Assembly (NCBI RefSeq): GCF_918797505.1
Contig: NC_092794.1
Coordinates: 60,621,167 to 60,685,166, forward strand
Reading direction: 5' to 3'
Source: Bemisia tabaci
Lineage: Eukaryota > Arthropoda > Insecta > Hemiptera > Aleyrodidae
Length of the DNA: 64,000 nt
A program made the translations under genes and the position numbers. A model generated the notes under the pieces. That model searched no databases. It was not told the DNA's origin and saw only the letters and a list, made by a program, of their open reading frames with translations. Positions 10,558 through 21,772 of this stretch are shown here, one piece after another; positions within the stretch are counted from its first letter, which is position 1; each line of letters opens with the position of its first letter.

Positions 10558-11747
10558 TTAGGTTGCTGAATTCCAAAACGACGTACTTGAATTGCATCGT
10601 TTCAAAATTTCCCTGCGCATTTTTTTTAAAGAGGATAAACAGATAGCTTCGATGTCGTTTGAATTTTCACGAGATCGTCGTGGGACAGTATTAAAATTTC
10701 ACTAAATTAAATTCTAAGCCAATTTTTTTCCCACAAAATTTGTGTGCTCAATTTCAAGACGATAAATTTACATCTTCGATATCTCTTGAATATTTACGAG
10801 TTTGTCATTACATGATAATGAATTTTTAATTAATTGTACCACTATTAATAAAATAATGCGCACAAATTTTGAAAAGTTACAACTGGCTACCATGCTTTGC
10901 ATGTATCGAAACACCTCGTCGAGATAATCTACGTAGAAAGTGATTACTGCAACGGTTAGTTAGGAAAACAACCCCTTACACGTAACACAAATGGAACACA
11001 AATCTTACAAATAAAATTGTGTGTATTCTTGCACAGCCAAGCCTACAGTTTTTCTAAAAGTTTCTCCAAATGGTTCAATCAATGCACGTTATTTTGGAGT
11101 TAAGCCATCGCACTAAACTCTTATGAAAAACATCCGACAAAGTACCGATCGAGTTTCAATAATCGACCGCAGTGTGGCTATCCAAATTGCTTCTCTAGTA
11201 GGCAGGATCTAATCTAAATTCGGTGTGATTCTCCCGTTGAAATTTGCGCCAGGAAAGTGTTTACAGCTTATGAGCGTGCTTCGTGTTCTCAAGTAGAGGA
11301 AATCAATTCCTTTGATAGTTATTACAACCAAATTACTGGAAGTTACGGATATTCTCAGCTGGTTATTGAGGGCTTTCGGAGTATGCGATGAAGTCCTCCC
11401 TTCTATCAGCTTGGTTTCACAACTGCAGTTGCATCAAGTAACCAAGTCTCAGTTTCCTCCCGCCATTAATTGCTCAACTTCATCATCATCAAACTTGTGT
11501 CAACGTCGGTAAAATTTTACTGAGTCCTTTTCACTGCCACTTAGATTCCAGTCGAATACTGTCGTTATTATACAGTGAAAAAAGTTGCGTGATTCAAGCA
11601 GAAGTTCCCATCCAGAAGATTTTCTCTCGAATTAGGAAGAGAAATGCTTTATGAAGAAGGATTAACACGCTTTTCTTCAAAAGAATGTCGATCATATCAA
11701 ACTGAAACCTCATCGATTTCGCGATTTGATTCATGGTTTTAGAGGAA
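10558..11747. other. AT-rich DNA, no gene supported
   Basis: Only short frames without protein-like features. No element border was recognised. Confidence 0.45.
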
Positions 11748-12044
11748 CAGGGTTGCCACAGACGGGGAATTCTCGGAAATGTCAGGGAATTTCAAAAAGT
11801 CAGGAAAAACCTAGAATTGCCAGGGGAAATGACGGAAATGTCAGGGAAAAATTGTCAAATCACCTTTAATCCCTTTCGATAATGAGTTTGACGCTTTGAA
11901 AAAAAAATTGGCTGAAAACTATTTCAAATCATGTCGTTTTAAGCATTTGGCATATTCTAAATTGTCAGAGATTTCACCAAAACGTGACGGAGAAATCGGT
12001 GAAATGTCAGGAGATTTCATTCACTAAATTCTGTGGCAACCCTG
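11748..12044. mobile_element. CAGGGTTGCCAC-terminus MITE with 6-bp TSD
   Basis: Termini CAGGGTTGCCACAG and CTGTGGCAACCCTG are perfect inverted repeats. Flanks GAGGAA (11742-11747) and GAGGAA (12045-12050) are a 6-bp target duplication. The interior repeats a GTCAGGGAAAA unit. Related copies lie at 20579-21278 and 57025-57452. Confidence 0.9.
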
Positions 12045-12404
12045 GAGGAAATCCTCTCCTCTACATTACAAATTCAAGAACATTTTTACTTAAGTGCACT
12101 TTTTTCTAGTGTATTCCCTTCTTACCAAGGGATTTCCTCCCTTCGACGCAACTTGCAGGTTTTGGGATTAGATCTCTCTCTGCATCTTAGACCAATGGAG
12201 CTTCTCAGTTTTGTTGTGCAAAACGCCATCATTATTAGTTTTCCTGTAAGTTTCAAACAGGACGACTTAACTTTTCGATTTACCCCCGAACTTGCATTGG
12301 TTACTCAGTGAAGCCTGAGTCCTCGAGGACCAAGTTAGCTTTGTCGAAACAGCTGTGTTTACATGCCGCCCCGCTCTTTCCTCGTGTCCTTTAAAGGGCG
12401 TAGA

Positions 12405-12650
12405 TTACTGTTGCAAGTTATCGATTATCGATGTCTTGCCATCTGAAACTATGATAAAGAATCGATAATTAAGATGTTCGTTGCAAACACCCGTTCATCG
12501 ATTCTTTTCTATAGGTTTTAATGGCAGATCAATCGATACATCGCAAAGCACGACACGCCAGTAGTGGATTAAAGTTGAATTTATCAATTAGATTAGCCGT
12601 TATCACCCATACAGAGGTTTCTCGCACCGTTGTCGAGTGCAACAGACTGT
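12405..12650. mobile_element. hAT-like MITE, degraded longer copy
   Basis: The palindromic core with TATCGAT motifs ends near CGCCAGTAGTGG (12567). The next roughly 80 bp (ATTAAAGTTGAATTTATCAA and on) match the sequence downstream of the copy at 775-938, which suggests a longer subfamily. Confidence 0.6.
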
Positions 12651-12766
12651 TTCAAAAACGAAGTGATGCAAATGAATAAAATGGGATTAGTAGGTAGTAA
12701 TTATCGTTCATACGATGCAGTCCCCTTTTTTTATCGAGGTATACCAGGAGATGAAGAAGTTCAGTG

Positions 12767-12930
12767 CAGTGGCGTGGCGTGAATTGCGATGTATCGATTG
12801 TTATGCCATTTAAACCTTTGGTGAAGGATCGATAAACAGGGTGTTCGCAGCGAACGCCTTAATAATCGATTTTTTACCATATGTTTAAATGGCATAACAA
12901 TCGTACATCGCAATTCACGCCACGCCACTG
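12767..12930. mobile_element. hAT-like palindromic MITE with perfect 8-bp TSD
   Basis: Perfect termini CAGTGGCGTGGCGTG and CACGCCACGCCACTG are flanked by GTTCAGTG (12759-12766) and GTTCAGTG (12931-12938). An 8-bp duplication and CAGTG-type ends are the signature of hAT transposons. The 164-bp element is a near-complete palindrome with several ATCGAT motifs and a central TTCGCAGCGAA. Confidence 0.92.
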
Positions 12931-13129
12931 GTTCAGTGCGTTGCGATGCAGCGCAGCCGAGTCACCAGGAGGAAATTTATCCATGTTGCATTCTGAAAGT
13001 GGTGTTGGATCCAATTGAACGCTACTAAGAAGGCTGACTTTAACCGTGAAAGAGCTTTGAAGTTTTTTTTTGAAATGTGAAATTCAGTGCCAAGGAAAAT
13101 GTTTAACAACTATTTTCACGTTGATCGTT

Positions 13130-13360
13130 CACGGGAAAAAAGTCTCCTGGATCTAGAGTCCAGATTCTTGAAACATTTGACAAGCAAAAATACTCTCATT
13201 TCAGTCAGATTTTCGCTTGCATTAAGAGGCAAGACTTAATGTAAGCGGATTTCCGTTCGATTCAAGTTAAAATCCGATTGAATCAAGAGTATTTTTTCCT
13301 GTCAAATTTTTTAAGAGTCTGGACTCTGGACCCAAGATACGTTTTTTCCCTCCGAAAGTG
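13130..13360. mobile_element. Foldback MITE, CACTGGAAAAA family, degraded copy
   Basis: The left end CACGGGAAAAAAGTCTCCTG and the interior TGACAAGCAAAAATACTC and AAATCCGATTGAATCAAGAG match the copies at 15487, 20885 and 37211-37758. The right end is eroded (ACGTTTTTTCCCTCCG). Confidence 0.7.
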
Positions 13361-13404
13361 CTTTTCTGTTAAACTCTGCCCAAGCGCTGCTCTAATTTTG
13401 AAAC

Positions 13405-13545
13405 ATCACTCTATTTGGTCGTATTTCTGCCGAACGGAACTATGTGCGTAAAGGCCACGAACCCTGAGTTCCATATAAATATATGCATAACAGGGCTCAT
13501 CCCGTAATGCACATAGTTCCGTTTGATAGAAATACGTCCGTTTGA
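13405..13545. repeat. Foldback with GTATTTCTRYCRAACGGAACTA arms
   Basis: GTATTTCTGCCGAACGG and ACTATGTGC on the left are mirrored by GCACATAGTTCCGTTTGA and TAGAAATACG on the right. The same arm motif bounds the intact element at 40154-40441. Confidence 0.65.
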
Positions 13546-14893
13546 TGGGAATTGATTGCCCGAAAACACCAATTCTCGTCATGAAAGACATAACATCAGA
13601 ATTCAAAGAAACTCTCAATAAACATTCCATCAAGTGAAGGCATTCTGCGGACTGATTGTTGAAATTGATAGAGAAATTGATAGACAAAGAAGACATACAG
13701 AATATGGAGTGTTCTTATTGGTTGAAATGGGGGGTTCTCATAGACTAAGAAAGGAAATACTGGACTAACCATGGGGTCTCTCATGGGTTGCTGTTAGTTA
13801 GCCTATTACCTACCTCCTTCGTTCATTGCAATTACTCGCTTCCACCAATAGGATCCTTCCATATCCCTTTTGTCTTCTTTGTCTATAGCTTTGTCCATCA
13901 ATTTCAACAATCAGTCCTCAGGTCTTTTACAGTGAAGAGCACCAGTCATGATCTTAGCAACTCTTGATGGCACTTACTCACTAGATATTGAACGTCTAAT
14001 CCTCGTTAAAAATTGCATTTTCTGGCAACGCGTTGAGCGCATTGCGTATGCAACGTCAAGTACACGTGTCGTATTTCTGCCCCGGATTGAAGTCGCGTTC
14101 CGTAATAACCCCTTTCGCTCCCTCACTCTCGAGCCCTGATCGATCCTTCTAACCACAAGTCGTTGTCTTTCGATATCAGAGACATATAGCCAACGATGAA
14201 AACTTCTACCAGTAGGGATTCAACATTTCTTTACGGGCAACAATAGTTTGTCTGTCGATCTTCGTGTTAAACAGCACCACCAAATCACGTAGGCTTTTTA
14301 CTGAACGGATCGCTGAACACGTTGTGTGACAAACAGAAAGGCGACGTTTTGTGTGCTGATATTAGCTGCTTTATTGTAGGAATTTTCAAAGTAGATTTTC
14401 GGGTACGGAATTACTAAAATGTGCCTTATTTCGGCGTAATGGGTGGGTTTTTTACTAAAAATTTTCGGTGAAACTAACAGTAAATATTGCACTTTCGCAA
14501 AATTCGCTCGATGTCTCTATGTTTCGGTGTAGATTCATCTGAGCCATCCCATGACGTTGCAAGGTGGTACATTTTCACGTTTTCAAATTTGTTTTTTGCC
14601 CACTTCTCGCATAGCAAATTAAAATCGGGGAAAAATTCTGAAATTCAGCTCATCCAACATTTCCACAAGAAGGAAAAAAAATTTGCTAGTTGAAATTCTC
14701 CATTCCGCCTCGAGTAAATGCGGGTGGTTGATCCAAAACTTAAACCGTACGCCAATTTACATGGCCAAAAATCCATCGCTCATGTCTTTCCACTGGAGGT
14801 GTATGTATCATCGAGCTAGCCGTTCTTAGTACTAAGAGAGGTTATTATTCAGCAGTGCTTGAGTGGGCACTTTCAGTATGAATCGATCGTTGT
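13546..14893. other. AT-rich DNA, no gene supported
   Basis: Short frames only. No complete repeat or exon was found. Confidence 0.4.
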
Positions 14894-15051
14894 CAGTGGT
14901 AAAGAGTGAATCATCGGTTATCGATTTGTTCCCATTTAAAACTGTGGTGAAGAATCGATTATTAAGGTGTTCATCGCAACTACCTTGATAATCGATCCTT
15001 TTCCATGGGTTTAAATGACGGATGAAGCGATTCATCGCAAAGCACGCCACA
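14894..15051. mobile_element. hAT-like MITE, diverged copy
   Basis: Starts CAGTGGTAAAGAGTGAATC and ends ATCGCAAAGCACGCCAC. The interior has ATCGATT, CCATTTAAAAC and AAGGTGTTCATCG as in the intact 12767, 23335 and 44740 copies. No target duplication is visible. Confidence 0.65.
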
Positions 15052-15486
15052 ATTTGGCTTCAACATCCACCGATGCGGAACCCTCATGAGAACCGGGAGA
15101 GTGCGGAGGGCAGCCGACACACACTTCATCGGAGGAATTAACGCACAACAAAAGAGTAATTAAACGGAATGAAATTTGATTTAAATGAATTGAACTTTTT
15201 TTAATCAGAAAGGCGACGGCGTATCAAGGACTTTGAATAGCTAAACTTCTCACTCGATATTCCTCATTGAAGGTGTGTGTTTCTTGTGTTTGCCAATAAA
15301 CAGTTGAATCCTTTCCGAGGGGTTGAGGCTTCTGTTGGTGAATATTACCCTCCTCTTATCCCATAACTCCTTTCTGTAGCTATTTACCGCGAAGCACAAA
15401 TTCACACACATGTTAAAGACCGTGAGTTTCATTTTAAACCGACATATTAAGTTACTATGGGGCTAGAGCCGTTTTTTAGGAGCAGT

Positions 15487-15712
15487 CACTGGAAAAAAAA
15501 AGTGTCTTGGATTCTAAGTCCAGATTCTTAAAACCGGCAAAGAAAAATACTCTTGATTTGATCGGATATTTGCTTGAATCCAAAGGAAATAATTCTCCTA
15601 AAATAAGAAGCTTGGCTCTCGACTTAAGCAAAAATCCGATTGAATCAAAATGTTTATTTCTTGTCAAATTTTTCAAGAGTCTGGACTCTGGATCTAAGAT
15701 GATTCTTTTCAG
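15487..15712. mobile_element. Foldback MITE, CACTGGAAAAA family
   Basis: Begins CACTGGAAAAAAAAAGTGTC. AGTCCAGATTCTTAAAACC is mirrored by TTCAAGAGTCTGGACTC near the right end. The inner arms around GAATCAAAATG and the Asn/Lys-rich open frames are compositional. Confidence 0.75.
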
Positions 15713-15931
15713 GGTTTGGTGCCAAGGGACTTGATTTTGGAACACTGGCCGAAGCGTAGGTTTTACTTTTGCCAGTGTTCCCAACATCGCGAAAACTTCT
15801 CTGTGAAGCGTGCGCGTCCTCCGACTGCAAGTAGTCAGTTCCATATTTCGCAAACGGCTCGCGCTTGAGATGCAACTGATAAGGCATACACCGACTCATA
15901 ACCGGTGATCATGTCCGCCGGATTGCATCGG

Positions 15932-16453
15932 CGCACAGTGGATCGAGTCAATCAGAGAGATCGGACATGACATTTTGGACTGAAATTTCGAATTTTGATG
16001 TTTATTTCGTGACATTTTATTTAATGAGGGGTGCTTTTACATGCAGGGTGTCTACAAGTCTGGAATTTCCGGAAAGTCCAGAAAAAGTACTAATTTTTCA
16101 AGGGCAGCCCGGGAGTACTGAAAAAGTGCGGAAATTTCGCATGAAGGTCCGGAATTTTTGGTCACTTTTGACGTAATTTGAGCGAGAAATTCAAATTTTT
16201 GACATTTTTCGAATTTCATCAATCGGAGGTACTGAAAAAGTACTGAATGTTTTGGGAATGTACTGAAAAAGTACTGTAAAAGTGCTGATTTTTGGCTAGC
16301 CTGTTTCAGTAGACATCCTGTTTTAGAAGAAAATTTCACGAGGAAACTAATGGGACCACTTTCAGTACCTCAAAATTTTGAATAAACAGAGTTATCAGCT
16401 TTTAAAGTTTCCGAATTTTGTCCGACATTTTGCATTGACTCGATCCACTGTGC
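15932..16453. mobile_element. Element with GCACAGTGGATCGAGTCAAT termini, carrying a nested MITE
   Basis: GCGCACAGTGGATCGAGTCA on the left is mirrored by TGACTCGATCCACTGTGC on the right. GATCGGACAT and GTCCGACAT continue the inverted repeat inward. A CAGGGTGTCTAC-family element (16044-16320) is inserted inside and is therefore younger. Confidence 0.7.
16044..16320. mobile_element. CAGGGTGTCTAC-terminus MITE nested in another element
   Basis: Starts CAGGGTGTCTACAAGTCTGG and ends CAGTAGACATCCTG. The interior repeats a GTACTGAAAAAGT unit. Related copies lie at 30276-30570 and 49169-49428. Confidence 0.75.
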
Positions 16454-16846
16454 GGCACGGGAGCTCGTAGGTTGTAATGGAATCGCCAGGCGAGCCACCC
16501 TGACCCAATTAACCCTAATTAGCTGAAAAAATCAACGGGTCCGCGGGAACGCCGAACGCAACAGGTAGGCAATCTCCCGCGAGTTCTCGCCTCTCCGCGA
16601 AAGTTTGTCAGGGAAGGAAACCCCGCGACGCGCCGCTGATAAACGCTGTTTGAACGGGAGGCCTCGAGTGCAAACATCCTCCTTCCGGGCTTCCGAGAAG
16701 GTTTCCAAAACGTGAGAAAGCTCGGGAGAAAAATCACGGCTGAGCCCGCACTGTTGTGTAGTTACTAGTGCTCAATGATGTGATGTGATACAGGGTGGCC
16801 GGAAGTTCGTGTTTCATATTTTAAAAATCGATTTTTATTGTCAGAA

Positions 16847-17388
16847 TGGACAAGGTACAAATTTAAGCATTTTGATACATGTATCTAAACCAAAATTTCA
16901 CGTAAAACACGACTCGCGCAACGAAAATTACTGAAACAAACTCCTAACGAAGATTTCAACGTTTTTATTTCACATTGGTTACGAGGAATTTGAACTGCCC
17001 GCTAACAAGAAACTCAAAGCTCTACGTGAGTCAAATCGCGCACTACAACGGTTTCGGCAATCCTCTCTATCGATCAATGTTCATTTCCCACCTTGTGTTG
17101 TTCAAACTATAAGCAATTGGCTGTAGCTGAGCCAAAGCGTCAAGATTGAGGTTGCTTGATTTTTTTATCGCAGAGACTGTCATGATAACGTTTAGCGCGC
17201 GATGTGAATCACGTAGAGCATTGAGTTTTCATGAGCGGGTGGTTTGAATTCATGCATCAAGAATTATTGAACATCTTCGTAAGGAGTTGATGTCGGTAAT
17301 TTTCGTTGTGCGCATCGTGTTCTACGTGCAATTTCGGTTAAGAAACATGTATCAGAATGCTGCAATTCGTACCCTATCTAGTGGTCCA
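16847..17388. mobile_element. Long-TIR element, TGGACCACT family, copy 1
   Basis: The ends (TGGACAAGGTACAAATTTAA and its inverse ending AGTGGTCCA) extend into inverted arms of well over 100 bp. The interior (TCATGATAACGTTTAGCGCG, GAGCGGGTGGTTTGAATTC) is the reverse complement of the copy at 51869-52418, so the two lie in opposite orientation. No transposase frame. Confidence 0.75.
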
Positions 17389-18131
17389 TTATTATATCCT
17401 GTTCTAAGAAAGTTTTTCTAAAAGCGCTTTTTTCAGCGCTGAAATTCGGCAAAGTTCTGGCTTCTTCCAAAATTTGTCCATGCGGTCATTCAATGCTTAC
17501 CGGCGCCTTTTTGGAAAAGTGACTCCCTCAGAATTTGATGAAATTTGACATACCTAGTGTACATTGTTAGCTTAGATTAGAGAAAAATCCAAAATTTTAA
17601 GTTGATTCGATCACCCGTTGGGCTTCTATTAGACACTGAAAGTTTGCAAAAATTGGTCCTATTCGAGGGATGTTACTACTTGATTGATGTGTAAATTCGG
17701 AACGGTTCATCCAAAATCAACCGTTCTGGTGTCGTTAGGAAGCCCGAAGAAAGAGCTTTTCAGACATGTGTAACAAAATTAGGCCAAACTCACAAAAATT
17801 TTTTCTATTGCCAATTTTAATTTTCAAAGCGATATTCCTCAAAGTCGAACCTTTTGATTTCTATGAAAATTTCACGTTTTGTCGATGACATCTCCGACTA
17901 CGCGTTCGCAAAATTTCTGAGTGGAGACTTGGTGGTGTCAAAAGTTGTACAGAAGCAAAAGTTCGGAGGTACGAAATGTGCCGCCACGGCTCACGTAGTC
18001 GCCAGTCCCGAGTTCCGGGAATTGTCCTCCAACTCGGGCCGATTCTCCGAAATGCCCTCCTCGTTTAAGCGCATTTTTAGGGGAAATCTGGCAACACTGG
18101 AACGTACTTACGTCATTTCATGAGGGATGAT
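17389..18131. other. Unclassified DNA, no gene supported
   Basis: Contains an 89-codon + strand frame (17854-18123) with no recognisable domain and no convincing splice borders. I treat it as chance. Confidence 0.35.
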
Positions 18132-18797
18132 GGTCATTTGCACAAATTTTGTGCAAATGACCAAAAAAAAGCTGTCATTCGCACACAAAACAGGAATGAT
18201 CATTTGCAAAAATTGCACGATACGGCAACACAGCATGTCAGATGATTGAAAAATACCAACTTTTTCAAGTTTTTTGTGGCAGATTTTCAACTTCATGTAG
18301 GTCTCCGCTTGGAGTTCAACTAGGTTTTCGGATACTAAGTAAACAGAGGGGCCCTTGCGGTAAAAAACATCTTGAAGTGCCTGTGAAATATTTCAGCACC
18401 ATTTGATGTTTGTGGCATTTTGTCATCGTCTACCGGTTCAGCAGCCCAAAGGGTGGGAGGAAAAAGTGCATCAAGCCTTATGACCGCGCAACATGTTCGC
18501 ACAACACACCTATATGATTTATTACCATCTTTTAAAGTTCTTTGAAAACTGTACTCATGGTTTTTGTTTATCACGCTTTTCTTGTTTTAAGTAGTTTCTG
18601 AAATACGAAAAGCCATGTTACGCGGCCAATGGATGAATGAGTGGATACTGAATAAGAACGCTAAAAGTCGAACGCAACGTCTTCATAATTATCACTTAAG
18701 CGTTGCCATTTTCTACCAAAAATAAATAATTATGAATATTTGTGCAACTGTCAATATTTTGAGGAAATCAAAAATTTGTGCAAATGACCTGCAACGT
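18132..18797. repeat. Candidate element bounded by GGTCATTTGCACAAA
   Basis: 18132-18162 is a perfect 31-bp palindrome made of GGTCATTTGCACAAA, one centre base and its inverse. The same half-site in inverse orientation (TTTGTGCAAATGACC) recurs at about 18783-18797. The two outer sites could be the termini of a 666-bp element. No clear target duplication was found. Confidence 0.45.
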
Positions 18798-20483
18798 TCG
18801 TGAGGAAAACCACGATTTATCCGAAAGTGTGCGAACTGCGCGACGCGGTAGTATGCGTTTGCGGACTCTGAAAATTCGGCAACGATGCGTCCAACATCCT
18901 CTCATCTAAGGAAGCGAATTATTCCCGACGATTAGGAACTGTCAATTTCGAGCGACGGGTTTCATAAACTCCAGACAGCCTCGCACTTTACTGTCAAGTT
19001 TCAGGCTTTCGCCCTCCCCGATCGCGTCAACGATTTTCTGTCTGCGAGGGCTCTCGCAACACTCTCGAAACGGACGTAAGCTTGACTGCTTTAATCTAGT
19101 CATCGAAAATAGATTAAACAGAAAACTTTCGTCCCGAAGTCGCCACTCTGGCTTGTATTATTCCGTTTTCTGGTGGACCGAGGAGCTCTTGTCACCCGCA
19201 AATGAACCGGTTTCGGGTCGGAGGCGAAAGTCCTCGAAACGAAATTGGATCCAAAAACTGATTTTCTCGTCAAGTTGTGATTGGTGACTGAAAACTAGCA
19301 AATCTTTTCTTCAAATAGGCCTGAAACATCAGCTCTGGTTTTTCCCCCTTTTTTTATGAAAAATGTATCAGTACCCTTTTTGGTCAATTGAATCTGTGAG
19401 GACGAAAACACACCAACCCGAAAAAGTGAAAATAATCAAGACACACACAAAGCTGCAGAGTAGATGAAGAAGTTAGTCTGAGAAAAATATTTTTGGTGCC
19501 GAGAGACGAGTTCTGAATGATACTTGAAAGGTCCAAGTTGGAACAAATGCGTTAATGTCAATGATCTGGATGAAAATTGATTGTCTTTAATGAAAATTGA
19601 GCATTTTCGAGTTATGTACTGAGTTGGTGTCTTTTCGTTCTCACTGATTCTTTGAACTCTGAGATTGACACTCTTTTTCAAGAAAATGAACGAAAACTGA
19701 GCTCAAGGAATGGGTCCTAAAAACTGAGACTTCCTCCTCTGTCCCCTCCCGAGACAATTTTGTTTACGAATCCGGCAATCCTCGTTTCCTCAGCGCTACG
19801 GAATAGTGCTGAAAATGAAGAAAACTTTGAGAGAAGGTGAGAGGTTTTCATTATCAGGGTTCATCGAAAAAAAAAAATTAGGAAAATATCACGGAATAAG
19901 ACACTAAAAGAATGGATTACTATAGACGAGGTACAAATTCAAGTATTCTGATGCATGTTTCCTCTTCAAAATTCCTCATAGAAGTTGGCTCGCGTCACAA
20001 AAATGACCTGACAATAGTTTCCAACCAAGATGTTAAAGTTTTCACCTTGGCTCAGCACGTTGCTTCACTCAAATCCCTCACGCCAACGTCGACGGATTCC
20101 TTATTTTGTGAAGATCTAAAGGAGTCGGCAGAGAACATAATAAATAATGACGTGTTGAAAGTTATCCGTCTGATTTTAATCGTGGAACGCTTAACAACTG
20201 TCGTTCGATAAAAGACTCGGCGTGACAACGGTGGATTTCGTCGTGAATGGTTATTCAAGACTTTAATGAAGTAATTAATACAAAATAGGGCTAATCTAGA
20301 GGAGTCATCGACTTAGGAAACAAAAGGCGCCCAGAGGAGAGAAAAAGGGGGAAACCGGGCTGGAAAGGGGTATCCTCAATGAGATCTCAAGTGAGTTTCA
20401 ACAGCTGCTCCGCGCTGGATCCGCGCCGCGACATTGCGAGACGCTCGCTTCTCGCTGCGTTGACGCGCGGGGATCCTAACTTC
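18798..20483. other. Unclassified DNA, no gene supported
   Basis: A short segment at 19915-19980 (GAGGTACAAATTCAAGTATT) resembles the terminus of the TGGACCACT element family. The 99-codon frame here has no visible domain. Otherwise nothing was recognised. Confidence 0.35.
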
Positions 20484-20876
20484 GCTTTTCCATTCGGAAA
20501 AATGGTTCCATAACTTTCTTGCATGAAAAGTAATCATCATTCGAATTTTCAAGAATCAATAGTTGGACACATTTTTACAGGGTTGCCACTGTCAGGGAAA
20601 ACCTGTAAATGTCAGGGAAAATTGATAAGCACCTTTATTTGTTTTCTAGGATGCATTTGACGTTTCTGCTCCTCACTCCGTTTTTCCATTTGGAAAAATG
20701 GTTTCATAACTTTTTTTGCATGAAAAGTAATCATCATTCGAATTTTCAAGAATCAATAGCTGGGCACATTTTTACAGGGTTGCCACTGTCAGGGAAAACC
20801 GGATGTCAGGGAATTTTTTAAGTCAGGGAAAACCTGTAAATGTCAGGGAAAACTGATAAGCACCTTTATTTGTTTT
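20484..20876. repeat. Two-copy direct repeat, period 196 bp
   Basis: TTTTCCATTCGGAAAAATGG at 20486 recurs as TTTTCCATTTGGAAAAATGG at 20682. The following roughly 130 bp (CATGAAAAGTAATCATCATT, CAGGGTTGCCACTGTCAGGG) are nearly identical. The unit includes the left terminus of a CAGGGTTGCCAC element, so the duplication copied an element boundary with its flank. Confidence 0.85.
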
Positions 20877-21278
20877 CTAGGATGCACTGGAAAAAAAAAC
20901 ACATTGGATCTAGAGTCTAAACTCTTATAAACATCGACAAGATAAAATACTCGTGATTCAATTAGATTTAAGCTTAAATCAAGAACCAAGCCTCTTAATT
21001 TGAGCGGATTTCCTTTTGATTTAAGCTTAAATCTGATTGAATCAAGAGTCCTTTTTCTTGTCAATGTTTTCAAGAGTCTGGACTCTAGATCCAATGTGTT
21101 TTTTTCCAGTGTGCATTTGACGTTTAGAACAAAAATTTTGCTCCAAAACAATACCCAACGATGTCTTTTTACCATCTGGCATATCCTAAATTGTCAAGGA
21201 ATTTCACCAAAATGTGTCAGGAAAATCGGGGAAATGTCAGGGAATTTCATTTTCTACGTAGATTAGGTGGCAATTCTG
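20579..21278. mobile_element. CAGGGTTGCCAC MITE, duplicated and interrupted
   Basis: Two left termini (20579 and 20775, CAGGGTTGCCACTGTCAGGG) share one degraded right end (AGGTGGCAATTCTG near 21278). The second copy is interrupted by a CACTGG foldback element at 20885-21111. Confidence 0.75.
20885..21111. mobile_element. CACTGGAAAAA foldback MITE with readable empty site
   Basis: Starts CACTGGAAAAAAAAACACAT and ends ATGTGTTTTTTTCCAGTG. The arms fold along most of their length. The flanking TG (20883-20884 and 21112-21113) is a 2-bp target duplication. The uninterrupted sister sequence GGATGCATTTGACGTTT lies at about 20649, in the other copy of the local duplication, and serves as an empty site. 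This gives exact element borders. Confidence 0.92.
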
Positions 21279-21508
21279 TCTTTACCATTTTAATAAGAAG
21301 AGCAAATTTTGCGTTGGACTGTATTTTCGTTCAGTCCCGAACTTGATCAATCGTAAGACCTCTTTTTACGATTCCATTATTTTGCAAAAATTAAAGTTTA
21401 AATGTTGTAAACCTTAAGAAAAGGTCGAATTTGTAGGTTTTTAGAGGAACCACAACTTGGAAAATCGAAAAGGATGTGTCAGTTTCGGTCGGAGAGGTAT
21501 TTCCTCAT

Positions 21509-21772
21509 CAGGGTGTCTACTGTCTGTATAAACCGGCAAATATCGGGGGAATTGATTTCATCATAGAAATTAGAGAAACTTCAGAAAAATCCGTCGTGGA
21601 TTTGGAAATACCAAGAGTTTCAAGCTTTTTCCAACCACATGCAGCTCAGCACGTGCAAAAATGAAACATTTGATTCGATTCATTAAACATGTCGGTTTGC
21701 AATCAAATGAGTGTCAATGTATTCGCTCATAAAAATCAGGAAAATCCCGAACTATATTTTAGTAGACATCCT
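21509..21772. mobile_element. CAGGGTGTCTAC long-form element
   Basis: Starts CAGGGTGTCTACTGTCTG and ends TTTAGTAGACATCCTT. The interior segment ATGAAACATTTGATTCGATT and TTGCAATCAAATGAGTGTCA is shared with the copies at 45328-45635 and 49063-49623. Confidence 0.7.

Noticed and set aside
17854..18123. 89-codon frame with a mildly protein-like composition
   Set aside because: No splice context, domain or repeat support, and it stands alone in featureless DNA.
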